DNA from: Mesorhizobium sp. J8
GTDB taxonomy: Bacteria; Pseudomonadota; Alphaproteobacteria; Rhizobiales; Rhizobiaceae
NCBI RefSeq assembly: GCF_016591715.1
Contig: NZ_AP024109.1
Location: 2,232,001-2,296,000, forward strand
Direction: 5' to 3'
Length of the DNA: 64,000 bases
Shown: in pieces, positions 55,566 through 63,879 of the stretch
Numbering within the stretch: the stretch's first letter is position 1
Layout of the letters: each line of letters starts with the position of its first letter
Position numbers and translations under genes: made by a program
Notes under the pieces: generated by a model
Databases searched by the model: none
What the model was told of the DNA's origin: nothing
Seen by the model: only the letters and a program-made list of their open reading frames with translations

Positions 55566-57722
55566 TTAAAGCGCCGAAAGCGTCTCCGGCAAAGCGGGGG
55601 CGTTCAGTACAGGCGCGGCCTGGAAAGCCTTGGTCATGTCCCGCAGCGTCTGGCTGGTGCGGCTGGACAGCACCGGCGGGCGTTCTGCCTCGGCCTGCGC
55701 CGCCGCCGCGTCGGCTTCCTTCTTCGCCGCTTCCTCGGCCTTGGCCGCGACCTCCGGGTCGACCCACGGATGATCGAGACCCGGGATCGGCTTCAGGTCG
55801 ATGTTCTGGTGCGCATAGACCATCAGACGCTGCCAGACCATCGCCGGCAGCGTGCCGCCGGTCATCTTGTTGGTCGGCGTGAAGTCGTCATTGCCGAGCC
55901 AGACGGCGGCCGTGTAGTTGCCGGTGAAGCCGACGAACCAGGCGTCGCGATAGGATTGGGTCGTGCCGGTCTTGCCGGCGACGACGATGTTGGGAAGCTG
56001 GGCGCGCCGCGCCGTGCCGATCGCCGGCACCGCCGCCAGCATCGTGTTCATGTATTTCAGGGCCTTTTCCGACAGCACGCGGTGCGGCGGCGGCGCATCC
56101 TTGGCCCAGTCATAGACCACCTCGCCAGTGCGGGTGACGAGCTGGGTGATGCCGTGGCGGGAGCCAACGAAACCGTTCTGGGCAAAGACGCTGTAGCCGG
56201 TCGCCTGGTCCATCACCGTCATGCCGGACGTGCCGAGCACCATGGTCTTGTGCGATTCCAGCGGCGATTCGACGCCCATCGATTCCGCCATCGCCTTGAT
56301 CGGACCGATGCCCAGATAATCCTTGGCAAGCCGCACCGGTACGGTGTTGATCGACTTGGCGATCGCCGTGAGCAGCGTGACATTGCCGGCCGAGCCGCCA
56401 TTATAGTTGTGCGGCGACCAGCCGCCCCAACTGATCGCGCCACCCGAAACGACCGAATCCGGCGTGAAGCCGTGTTCCATCGCGGTGGCGTAGACATAGG
56501 GCTTGAAGGAGGAGCCGGTCTGGCGCAGCGCCTTGGTGGCGCGGTTGAACTGGCTGGCGCCGTAGTCGCGGCCGCCGACGATGGCGCGCACCGCGCCATT
56601 GGTCTCGATCACCACCACCGCGCCTTCGGTGACGTTGTATTCCTTGCCGAATTGCCTCAGATGGAACTCGACCGACTCTTCCGCGGCCTTCTGGATGTTG
56701 GCGTCGAAAGTGGTATGGGCGACCAGCGAATGCTGGCCAGGCTTGGCGATCTTCTTCACCTCGTCGAAGGCCCAGTCGAGGAAATAATCCGGGCTCTTCT
56801 GCTCGCCGCGGTCGACGACGTCGGCCGGATGCAGCCGCGCCTGCAGCACCTGGCCCTCTGTCATGAAGCCGGCGTCGACAAGATTGGACAGCACCACATT
56901 GGCGCGGGCGCGGGCCGCCGGCAGGTTGATATGCGGGGCGTATTTGGTCGGCGCCTTGAACAGGCCGGCCAGCATCGCCGCCTCGGCGAGGCTCAGATCC
57001 TTGACGCTCTTGCCGAAATAGAAATCCGCCGCTGCCTCGATGCCGAACGTGCCGCCGCCCATATAGGCGCGGTCGAGATAGAGTTGCAGGATCTCCTTCT
57101 TGGAAAGGTTCGCCTCCAGCCACAGCGACAGGAAGGCTTCCTTGATCTTGCGCTCCAAGGTGCGCTCGTTGGACAGGAACAGGTTCTTGGCGAGCTGCTG
57201 CGTGATGCTGGAGCCGCCCTGGACCACGGAATTCGCGCGCATATTCTCGAAGAGCGCGCGCGACAGGCCTAGGATGTCGATGCCGTAATGGTCGAAGAAA
57301 CGCCGGTCCTCGGTCGCCAGCACCGCCTTGATGACGATGTCCGGCATCTCGTCGACCGGCACGGAATCGCGCTGGATGATGCCGCGCTGGCCAATCTCGT
57401 TGCCGTAGCGGTCCAGGAAGGTGACGGCGAAGTCGCCCTGGTTGCGCCAGTCGCCGGCGGTGATGTCGAAGGCCGGCATGGCGAGCGCCAGCAGCACCAC
57501 GAAGCCGCCGGCGCCCATGGTGAAACCTTCGCTCAGCACCTCTATGATGGCGCGGCGCCAGCCATGCACCCGGAAGCGGCGGGAAAAGATGGTCGCCGCT
57601 TCCCAGAATTCACGCGCCTTGAAGCCGATCTCATAGAGCGAGGAATCAAGCCACGCGTCGACGGCCAGAGCCGCCGAGGCGATCCGGCCTCTTCTCTTGC
57701 GTGGTTTCGAAGGACTTGCCAT
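55566..57722 (-). CDS. Penicillin-binding protein 1A family, bifunctional glycosyltransferase/transpeptidase
   Basis: About 718 residues. A cytoplasmic basic tail (MASPSKPRKRRGR) and one membrane segment (about residues 70-90) precede the GT51 domain: ATEDRRFFDHYGIDILGLSRAL (catalytic Glu, about residue 137), GGSSITQQLAKNLFLSNERTLERKIKEAFLSLWLE and ILQLYLDRAYMGGGTFGIEAAADFYFGK. The transpeptidase domain has SSFKPYVYATAMEHG (SxxK, about residue 415), SxN at SINT and KTGTTQSYRDAWFVGF (KTG, about residue 580). An acidic Ala/Glu-rich tail ends the protein. It polymerises and cross-links peptidoglycan. The ATG at 57722 is chosen over one at 57764; neither has a clear ribosome binding site. Confidence 0.95.
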   Translation of the reverse strand: MASPSKPRKRRGRIASAALAVDAWLDSSLYEIGFKAREFWEAATIFSRRFRVHGWRRAIIEVLSEGFTMGAGGFVVLLALAMPAFDITAGDWRNQGDFAVTFLDRYGNEIGQRGIIQRDSVPVDEMPDIVIKAVLATEDRRFFDHYGIDILGLSRALFENMRANSVVQGGSSITQQLAKNLFLSNERTLERKIKEAFLSLWLEANLSKKEILQLYLDRAYMGGGTFGIEAAADFYFGKSVKDLSLAEAAMLAGLFKAPTKYAPHINLPAARARANVVLSNLVDAGFMTEGQVLQARLHPADVVDRGEQKSPDYFLDWAFDEVKKIAKPGQHSLVAHTTFDANIQKAAEESVEFHLRQFGKEYNVTEGAVVVIETNGAVRAIVGGRDYGASQFNRATKALRQTGSSFKPYVYATAMEHGFTPDSVVSGGAISWGGWSPHNYNGGSAGNVTLLTAIAKSINTVPVRLAKDYLGIGPIKAMAESMGVESPLESHKTMVLGTSGMTVMDQATGYSVFAQNGFVGSRHGITQLVTRTGEVVYDWAKDAPPPHRVLSEKALKYMNTMLAAVPAIGTARRAQLPNIVVAGKTGTTQSYRDAWFVGFTGNYTAAVWLGNDDFTPTNKMTGGTLPAMVWQRLMVYAHQNIDLKPIPGLDHPWVDPEVAAKAEEAAKKEADAAAAQAEAERPPVLSSRTSQTLRDMTKAFQAAPVLNAPALPETLSAL

Positions 57723-57888
57723 TCCAGACTTCGGCCCCAATGCGCTTTCGCCCGAAAACAGCATGCGGGCAGTTTCAGGGTGGCGCCCCCGTCAAATTAT
57801 TCGACCATTTTATCACCGCCCACAAGGGCGGCGAAGCCACAGCCCAAGCTTTGTTGGAAATACGGTGGCCGTTGGCAGCCGATCTCAA

Positions 57889-58527
57889 TCACCGCGACGC
57901 GATGAAACGCATGAAATGCGCCACATCCGCCTCTGTCGGCTCCTGGCCGGTGAAGGAGCGCAGATAGGCGGCGAGATGGCTGACGCGCGCCTCTACCGGT
58001 TCCTTCAGGTCGAGCACGTAATAGCCGATCTGCATGTAGTACAGGACGCGGGCGCGGATGAAGGCGTCTTCGCTCTCATAGCCATGCCGGCGGTACATGT
58101 CGCGTATGGCAAGCAGGCGTTCCTCGTCGGCCTTGTCGATCATGCGCCGCACGTCGTCGGAGCGCCTTGCCCATTCGCGGACGGCGAAATCGAGCCTGGG
58201 ATCGAACAGGCGCTCGTCGGCCCAGCATTCGAAGACGTTCATCACACCCATGATGATGGTATCTGCCGGCCGGCGGGCACGCTCGACGATCGCCGTGGTG
58301 TTGGTCTCGTGCCAATGCTTGAGCAACTGGTCGAGCAGGTCCTGCCGGCTTTCGAAATACCAGTAGAAGCTCGAGCGCGAGACGCCGAGCCTCTGTCCCA
58401 GCGTCAGCACGCGCACGCTCTCGATGCCGTCTGAAACCAGCGTCCGCAACGCGAGGTTTATCCAGTCCGCGCGGGTCACCTTGATATTGCCGGGCGCCGG
58501 CTCGTCCCGGGGAGCGGTCATGGTCAT
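57889..58527 (-). CDS. TetR-family transcriptional regulator
   Basis: About 212 residues from the ATG at 58527 (or 58521). The N-terminal HTH is at about residues 17-62 (KVTRADWINLALRTLVSDGIESVRVLTLGQRLGVSRSSFYWYFESRQDLLDQLLKHW); the rest is a helical ligand-binding domain. It is divergent from the dimethylglycine dehydrogenase-like gene, with a symmetrical operator between them, so it most likely controls that operon. The ligand is probably a substrate of the demethylation enzymes but cannot be read from the sequence. Confidence 0.88.
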   Translation of the reverse strand: MTMTAPRDEPAPGNIKVTRADWINLALRTLVSDGIESVRVLTLGQRLGVSRSSFYWYFESRQDLLDQLLKHWHETNTTAIVERARRPADTIIMGVMNVFECWADERLFDPRLDFAVREWARRSDDVRRMIDKADEERLLAIRDMYRRHGYESEDAFIRARVLYYMQIGYYVLDLKEPVEARVSHLAAYLRSFTGQEPTEADVAHFMRFIASR

Positions 58528-58566
58528 GACCGAACAAGTGGCACGGCACGGGCCGCAGCGCAAGCT

Positions 58567-58598
58567 CTGGACAGAAGTGTCTAGACACATATGTCCAG
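58567..58598. promoter_or_regulatory. Nested palindromic operator between tetR and the DMGDH-like gene
   Basis: The inner 12 bases GTGTCTAGACAC (58577-58588) form a perfect palindrome. The outer arms CTGGACA (58567-58573) and TGTCCAG (58592-58598) are also perfect and are spaced 3 bases from the inner palindrome on each side. The 32-base site is therefore made of four related TGTC/GACA half-sites, as expected for one or two TetR dimers. It lies 40 bases from the tetR start and 42 from the DMGDH-like start. Confidence 0.8.
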
Positions 58599-58639
58599 GA
58601 GATGTATCGTCAGAGCCTCCAACGAGAGGGAGAGGGCTC

Positions 58640-61051
58640 GTGAAGTCGCATTACCGGGCAGTGGTCATCGGAGGAGGCGTGGTAGGCGCCTCGGTGCTTT
58701 ATCACCTCACGCGTTTTGGCTGGAGCGATGTGGCGCTGATCGAGCGCGCCGAGTTGACGGCGGGCTCGACGTGGCACGCGGCGGCCGGCTTCCACGCGCT
58801 CAACGCCGATCCCAATGTCGCGGCTCTGCAGGACTACACGATCAAGCTCTATCGCGAGATCGAGGCCGAGTCGGGCCAGAATGCCGGGCTGCACATGACC
58901 GGCGGCGTCAACATGGCGAGCGACCCGCAGCGCTGGGAGTGGCTGAAATCGGCCTGGGCGGTGTTCCAGTCGGTCGGCATCGAGACGGCGCGGCTGGTGA
59001 CGCCCGAGGAAATCAAGGAAATCTGTCCGATCGTCGATGTAAATGGCGTGCTGGGCGGCCTTTACGATTCCAACGAGGGCCATCTCGATCCCTATGGCAC
59101 CACGCACGCCTATGCCGGCGCCGCGAAGAGGCGCGGCGCGGACGTCATCCTGCGCAACCGCGTCGTCGAGCTGAGGCAACGCGCCGACGGCGGCTGGGAC
59201 GTCGTCACCGAGAAGGGCACGATCGTCGCCGAGCACGTCGTCAATGCCGGCGGCCTGTGGGCCAAGCAGGTCGGGCTGATGGCCGGCGTCGACCTGCCGG
59301 TGACGCCGATGGAGCATCATTATTTCGTCACCGAGGACATTCCGGAAGTCGCCGCCCTCGACAAGGAGCTCGGCCTTGCCGTCGATCTCGACGGCTTCTC
59401 CTACCTTCGCCAGGAGCGGAAGGGCGTGCTGCTCGGCGTCTACGAGCAGAACCCGAAACATTGGAACATGGACGGCGCGCCCTGGGACTACGGCATCGAA
59501 CTGATCCCGGAGGATATCGACCGCATCAGTCCCGAGCTTGCCAAGGCCTATGAGCGCTTTCCCTGCCTGGCGAATGCCGGCATCCGCAAATGGGTCAACG
59601 GCGCCTTCACCTTCACGCCCGACGGCAATCCACTGGTCGGCCCGGTGCGTGGCTTGAAGAATTATTGGGTCGCCTGCGGCGTCATGGCCGGCTTCAGCCA
59701 GGGCGGCGGCGTCGGCAAGTCGCTGGCCGAATGGATGATTTATGGCGAGCCGGAAGCCGATATCTTCGGCATGGACATCGCCCGCTACGGCGCCTTCGCC
59801 GCCAACCGCGAGTATCTCAGGCAGACAACGGGCCAGTTCTATGCCCGCCGCTTCGTCATGACCTTCCCCAACGAGCGCCTGCCGGCGGGCCGGCCGCTGA
59901 AGCGTCCCGGCGCCTATGACGGCATGAGCGCCGCCGGAGCCGAATGGACGGCGTCGTGGGGACTGGAGATCCCGGCCTATTTCGCGCCGATGGGCTTCCG
60001 CGAGGAGACGACGCTGAAGCGCTCCAATGCCTTCGACATCGTCGGCGACGAGGTGTTGCAGGTGCGCCGCGCCGCCGGCCTCGTCGATACCACGGCCTTC
60101 TCGCGCTACGTCGTGTCAGGCCCCGGAGCAGAGGCGTGGCTCGACAGACTGCTCGCCTGCCGGCTGCCGAAGCCCGGCCACGCGAAGCTGGCGCCGATGC
60201 TTGGGCCCGACGGCAGGCTGAAGGGCGATCTCACCGTGCTCAACTGGGGCGGCGGCGAATACTGGATGATGGGCTCCTATTATTTGCGCGAATTCCACAT
60301 GCGCTGGTTCGAGGCGCATCTGGCCGACGGCGTCAAGGTTGCCGACATTTCCGATGCGACATCCGGTTTCCTCGTCACCGGCCCGAATGCGCGAAAGATC
60401 CTCGAACGCACCACGCATCAGGATCTCTCCGCCGAGGCGATGCCCTTCATGGCTTGCGGCGTGTTCGACATCGGCATGGTGCGCGCCAGGGTGGCAAGGC
60501 TGTCGATCGCCGGCGAACTCGGCTTCGAGATCAACTGCCCGGCCACCCTGCATTCGACCCTGCGCGAGACGCTGCTTGCCGCCGGCGAAGACCTCGGCCT
60601 GGCCGAGATCGGCTATTACGCGCTGAACTCGCTGCGGCTGGAAAAGAGTTTCGGCATCTGGTCGCGCGAATTCACGCAAGGCTACACGCCGGGTCAGACT
60701 GGGCTCGACCGCTTCATCGCTTTCGGCAAGGGCGATTTTGTCGGCCGCCAGGCGGCGCTGGAAGAGCGCGAGGCGGGTGTTTCGCGGCGCATCGTGACCC
60801 TGGAGGTCGACGCTGTCGACGCGGATGCCAGCGGCTTCGAGCCGGTCTGGTCGAATGGCCGGCGCGTCGGCTTCGTCACCTCCGGCGGCTATGGCTATAC
60901 CCTCGGCAAGAGCGTCGCCCTGGCGTTGCTCGATGACGATTTCGCCGGGGAGGGCACCGAACTTTCCGTACACATTGTCGGGGTCGAACGGCCGGCGCGC
61001 GTCATAGCCGCCTCGCCCTACGACGCTGAAGGCAAGGCGATGCGGCAATGA
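58640..61051 (+). CDS. Dimethylglycine/sarcosine dehydrogenase-like flavoprotein with GcvT domain
   Basis: About 803 residues. It starts with GTG at 58640, preceded by a GAGGGAGAGGG ribosome binding site. The FAD-binding domain begins YRAVVIGGGVVGASVLYHLTRFGW, and AGSTWHAAAGFHALNAD (about residues 45-61) has the His that in dimethylglycine dehydrogenases binds FAD covalently. From about residue 420 it continues as an aminomethyltransferase (GcvT) domain that passes the one-carbon unit to tetrahydrofolate, ending with a GCV_T_C part (RRIVTLEVDAVDAD). The reaction would be oxidative N-demethylation of a methylated glycine or similar amine. The exact substrate is not known. It is 12 bases before the mttB-like gene. 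Confidence 0.88.
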   Translation: MKSHYRAVVIGGGVVGASVLYHLTRFGWSDVALIERAELTAGSTWHAAAGFHALNADPNVAALQDYTIKLYREIEAESGQNAGLHMTGGVNMASDPQRWEWLKSAWAVFQSVGIETARLVTPEEIKEICPIVDVNGVLGGLYDSNEGHLDPYGTTHAYAGAAKRRGADVILRNRVVELRQRADGGWDVVTEKGTIVAEHVVNAGGLWAKQVGLMAGVDLPVTPMEHHYFVTEDIPEVAALDKELGLAVDLDGFSYLRQERKGVLLGVYEQNPKHWNMDGAPWDYGIELIPEDIDRISPELAKAYERFPCLANAGIRKWVNGAFTFTPDGNPLVGPVRGLKNYWVACGVMAGFSQGGGVGKSLAEWMIYGEPEADIFGMDIARYGAFAANREYLRQTTGQFYARRFVMTFPNERLPAGRPLKRPGAYDGMSAAGAEWTASWGLEIPAYFAPMGFREETTLKRSNAFDIVGDEVLQVRRAAGLVDTTAFSRYVVSGPGAEAWLDRLLACRLPKPGHAKLAPMLGPDGRLKGDLTVLNWGGGEYWMMGSYYLREFHMRWFEAHLADGVKVADISDATSGFLVTGPNARKILERTTHQDLSAEAMPFMACGVFDIGMVRARVARLSIAGELGFEINCPATLHSTLRETLLAAGEDLGLAEIGYYALNSLRLEKSFGIWSREFTQGYTPGQTGLDRFIAFGKGDFVGRQAALEEREAGVSRRIVTLEVDAVDADASGFEPVWSNGRRVGFVTSGGYGYTLGKSVALALLDDDFAGEGTELSVHIVGVERPARVIAASPYDAEGKAMRQ

Positions 61052-61063
61052 GGAGGAACCGCC

Positions 61064-62617
61064 ATGATTGACGAGGCCGCACGTGATCTCCGGCGCGAGC
61101 GCCGGCGGGGACGCACCGGCGAGGCGGGCAGCGAGTCCAGCCGTCATCCGAACTACCGATCGCTGAAGAACCCCTTCCTGCCGCAGCCGATCTTTTCCAA
61201 CGATCAGGTCGCGGCCATCCACGCCGCCGCGCTGCGCGTGCTGGAGGAGCTCGGCATCAAGGTGCTGCTGCCTGAGGCCCGCGCCATCTACGCCAAGGCC
61301 GGCGCTTTGGTCGACGAAGACAGCCAGATGGTCAGGATCGGCCGCGACATGGTCGAGGCTGCACTTGCCTCGGCGCCGCGCTCCATTCCGGCACTTGGCG
61401 GCGACCGCTCGCGCGACCTGACGCTCGAGCTCGGCTCGATGGCCTTCCTGGCCGGCTCCGGCGCGCCCAACGTCACCGATCTCGAGCGCGGCCGCCGGCC
61501 GGGCACGCTCGCCGCCTTCGAGGAATTCACCAAGCTGATCCAGCATTTCGACGTGCTGCACATGCTTGGCCCCTGCGTCGAGCCGCAGGACATCGACAAC
61601 CGCTTCCGCCACTATGCCGTCAACCGGGCGCAGCTGACGCTCTCGGACAAGTTCCCTTTCGTCTTCGCGCGCGGCACGCCGCAGGTCGAGGACGGTTTCG
61701 AAATGATCCGCCTGGCGCGCGGCCTTTCGCAGGACGAGTTCCGCGCCGGCGCCCATTGCTACACCGTCATCAACACCAACTCGCCGCGTCAGCTGGATAT
61801 CCCGATGGCGCAAGGCATCATCGACTTCGCCAAGGCTGGCCAGGTCCTGGTCATCACGCCCTTCTGCCTGGCCGGCGCGATGGCGCCGATCACGGTTGCC
61901 GGCGCGCTGACCTTGCAGCATGCCGAGGCGCTGGCCGGACTGACGCTGGCTGAGATGGTGCGGCCCGGCGCGCCGGTTGTCTACGGCTCCTTCTCCTCCA
62001 ATGTCGACATGAAGTCCGGAGCCCCGGCCTTCGGCACGCCGGAACACATCAAGGCGACGCTGGGGGCGGGGCAGCTTGCCCGCTACACCGGCCTGCCTTG
62101 GCGCTCCGGCGGCGGCAGCGCCGCCAATGTTTCCGACGCGCAGGCGGCGCATGAGACGCAGTTTGCCCTGTGGGGTTCGGTGCTGGCCGGCGCCACCATG
62201 TGCATCCACGCTGCCGGCTGGCTGGAAGGCGGCCTGAGCGTCTCCCTGGAAAAGCTGATCACGGACATCGAGGCGCTGCAGACCATTGCCGAGCTTTGCG
62301 CCGCGACGCCGGGCGATACCGATGCCATCGGCTTCGAGGCCATCGCCGAAGTGCAGCCCGGCGGCCATTTCTTTTCGGCGGCGCATACAATGGCCCGCTA
62401 CCGCACCGCCTTCTACGAGCCGCTGGTCGCCGACTGGTCGAATTTCGGCAACTGGACGCAATCCGGTTCGAAGACGGCGACGGAGCGTGCGACCGGTCTC
62501 TGGAAGCGGATTCTCGCTGACTTCCAGCCGCCGGCCTCCGCTGCCGACACCGCGGGCCCGCTCGATGAGTTTATTGCGAAGCGCACCGAGGAGGGCGGCG
62601 CGGCGCCGGTTTCCTGA
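61064..62617 (+). CDS. MttB-family (trimethylamine methyltransferase-like) protein, non-pyrrolysine
   Basis: A 517-residue member of the MttB (TMA methyltransferase) superfamily. An Arg-rich start (MIDEAARDLRRERRRGRTGE) precedes a TIM-barrel protein with PNYRSLKNPFLPQPIFSNDQVAAIHAAALRVLEELGIKVL, LGPCVEPQDIDNRFRHYAVN, VYGSFSSNVDMKSGAPAFGTPEH and WRSGGGSAANVSDAQAAHETQFALW. There is no in-frame amber codon, so it is the non-pyrrolysine type; characterised members (for example MtgB) demethylate glycine betaine or other quaternary amines to a corrinoid protein. No corrinoid-protein gene is adjacent. A GAGGA site lies before the ATG. It is in an operon with the DMGDH-like gene. Confidence 0.88.
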   Translation: MIDEAARDLRRERRRGRTGEAGSESSRHPNYRSLKNPFLPQPIFSNDQVAAIHAAALRVLEELGIKVLLPEARAIYAKAGALVDEDSQMVRIGRDMVEAALASAPRSIPALGGDRSRDLTLELGSMAFLAGSGAPNVTDLERGRRPGTLAAFEEFTKLIQHFDVLHMLGPCVEPQDIDNRFRHYAVNRAQLTLSDKFPFVFARGTPQVEDGFEMIRLARGLSQDEFRAGAHCYTVINTNSPRQLDIPMAQGIIDFAKAGQVLVITPFCLAGAMAPITVAGALTLQHAEALAGLTLAEMVRPGAPVVYGSFSSNVDMKSGAPAFGTPEHIKATLGAGQLARYTGLPWRSGGGSAANVSDAQAAHETQFALWGSVLAGATMCIHAAGWLEGGLSVSLEKLITDIEALQTIAELCAATPGDTDAIGFEAIAEVQPGGHFFSAAHTMARYRTAFYEPLVADWSNFGNWTQSGSKTATERATGLWKRILADFQPPASAADTAGPLDEFIAKRTEEGGAAPVS

Positions 62618-62751
62618 TTTGTCGAAAACGTAATAAATTCGAGACCTTCGCCCTTCACGTTATAGTCAAAACGATTCGCGATCTGGCATCGGAGCGCGAG
62701 CGCGGCTACGTTGGCCGCGACGCGGAGACAAGTATTGGCGATGGACGGTAG

Positions 62752-63159
62752 ATGACGGCGCCTGGCGATTTGATGCAGGCCTTGTTCCTGAGGCTGAAGA
62801 CCGATGCATCGCTGTCGGCGCTGCTCGGCGGCGCGGGCCTGCTCGAGCGCGCCGATGCCAAGGCCGCCTATCCGCATGTCACCTACGGCCGCACCAGCGC
62901 CTTCGATCTCGAGACAGGCGCCGACAATGACAATGACCAGCTGGTCACCTTGCACATCTGGTCGAAGGCCCAGGGCGAGGCCGAGACGCGCTTGATCATG
63001 GACAGCATCAAGGCGCGTCTCGATGGCGCCGCGCTGTCCATTGGCCCGCGCGGCCAGACGCGCCTGTCGCTCGAGTTCGCCGAGGCGCGTTATGACGAGG
63101 ACCTTGCGGTCCATCACGGATTGCTGCGCTTCCGCGCCTTGACGCAGGAGACCGCCTGA
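62752..63159 (+). CDS. DUF3168-family (phage/GTA tail-completion type) protein
   Basis: 135 residues of the DUF3168 family: LMQALFLRLKTDASLSALLGGAGLLERADAKAAYPHVTYGRTSAFDLETGADNDNDQLVTLHIWSKAQGEAETRLIMDSIKARLD. In the gene transfer agent clusters of alphaproteobacteria, DUF3168 proteins sit between head and tail genes and probably act in tail completion. Here none of the usual neighbours (major tail protein, capsid, portal) is present within the window. It could be a remnant, or the edge of a dispersed GTA cluster. The ATG follows a weak GGACGG site. Confidence 0.82.
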   Translation: MTAPGDLMQALFLRLKTDASLSALLGGAGLLERADAKAAYPHVTYGRTSAFDLETGADNDNDQLVTLHIWSKAQGEAETRLIMDSIKARLDGAALSIGPRGQTRLSLEFAEARYDEDLAVHHGLLRFRALTQETA

Positions 63160-63165
63160 GACGCT

Positions 63166-63216
63166 AGAGCATGAAGCCGAAAAGTGGGAACCGGTTTTCG
63201 GAAAAAGATCATGCTC
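63166..63216. repeat. REP-like palindrome (GAGCATGA type)
   Basis: Outer arms GAGCATGA (63167-63174) and TCATGCTC (63209-63216) enclose inner arms CCGAAAA (63177-63183) and TTTTCGG (63195-63201), all perfect. This centre with GTGGGAACCGG is one of the most common palindromes in Mesorhizobium intergenic DNA. Confidence 0.8.
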
Positions 63217-63225
63217 CAACAAAGA

Positions 63226-63270
63226 GTTAGATCGTGAGGGCGATTCAACGAAACACCATCACGATCTAAC
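63226..63270. terminator. 12-base stem-loop between convergent genes
   Basis: GTTAGATCGTGA (63226-63237) pairs perfectly with TCACGATCTAAC (63259-63270) across a 21-base loop. It lies just before the convergent SnoaL-like gene end and may act as a bidirectional terminator. No T-run is seen. Confidence 0.5.
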
Positions 63271-63274
63271 GGCC

Positions 63275-63661
63275 TCACAGCTGCGCCTGGATCGCGGCCT
63301 TGTCGATGACCGACCATACTTCCCTTATGCGGCTGTCATGGAACTCGTAGAAGACATTCTCGGCGAAGGAAACGCGGTTGCCGTGGATCGGCAGGCCGAA
63401 CAGCACGCCCTTGGGATGGCAGTCGAAATGCAGGCGCGCCGCCACGCGCGGCGGCTCGGAGATCAGAAGCTCGATGTTGAAGCGCAGGTCGGGGATGGCC
63501 TCGAAATCGCCTTCCAGCATGCGGCGATAGCCAGAAAGCCCGATCGTCTCGCCGTTATACTGCACCTCCTCGCCGACGAAACGGCCGAGATTGTCCCAAT
63601 CCTGGTCGTTCAGGCAGGCGATGTAGCCCCGGTAGAGATCGGCAATATCGTCACGCGTCAT
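63275..63661 (-). CDS. SnoaL-like / ester cyclase family protein
   Basis: 128 residues with the NTF2-like fold: MTRDDIADLYRGYIACLNDQDWDNLGRFVGEEVQYNGETIGLSGYRRMLEGDFEAIPDLRFNIELLISEPPRVAARLHFDCHPKGVLFGLPIHGNRVSFAENVFYEFHDSRIREVWSVIDKAAIQ. The pattern (start helix, DLRF, R.EVWSVIDK end) is that of SnoaL/ester cyclase-like proteins. Substrate and role are unknown. It is convergent with the DUF3168 gene; the 218 bases upstream of its start hold no gene. Confidence 0.82.
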   Translation of the reverse strand: MTRDDIADLYRGYIACLNDQDWDNLGRFVGEEVQYNGETIGLSGYRRMLEGDFEAIPDLRFNIELLISEPPRVAARLHFDCHPKGVLFGLPIHGNRVSFAENVFYEFHDSRIREVWSVIDKAAIQAQL

Positions 63662-63879
63662 CGTATCCTCCCATGGCCGTCCGGCGTTCTACACCAGTTA
63701 GCGCAGGGCGAGGTAAAGGCAGGCCAAAAAGCGTAGCGGATCGACTGTTTTTCCGGCTATGAATTCGAAGCCGGGTTTGAGGGAGCCTCGGCATCGGCAC
63801 GCAGGGGGATGGCGGGCATGAATTTTCGATTGTTCACCGTTCATTTCACGTTCAGCCCATATGCGTTAGAACCGTGATC

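Noticed and set aside
60116..62461. A 781-codon minus-strand open frame opposite the DMGDH-like and mttB-like genes
   Set aside because: It spans the 3' part of one real gene and most of the next, and reads as low-complexity antisense sequence.
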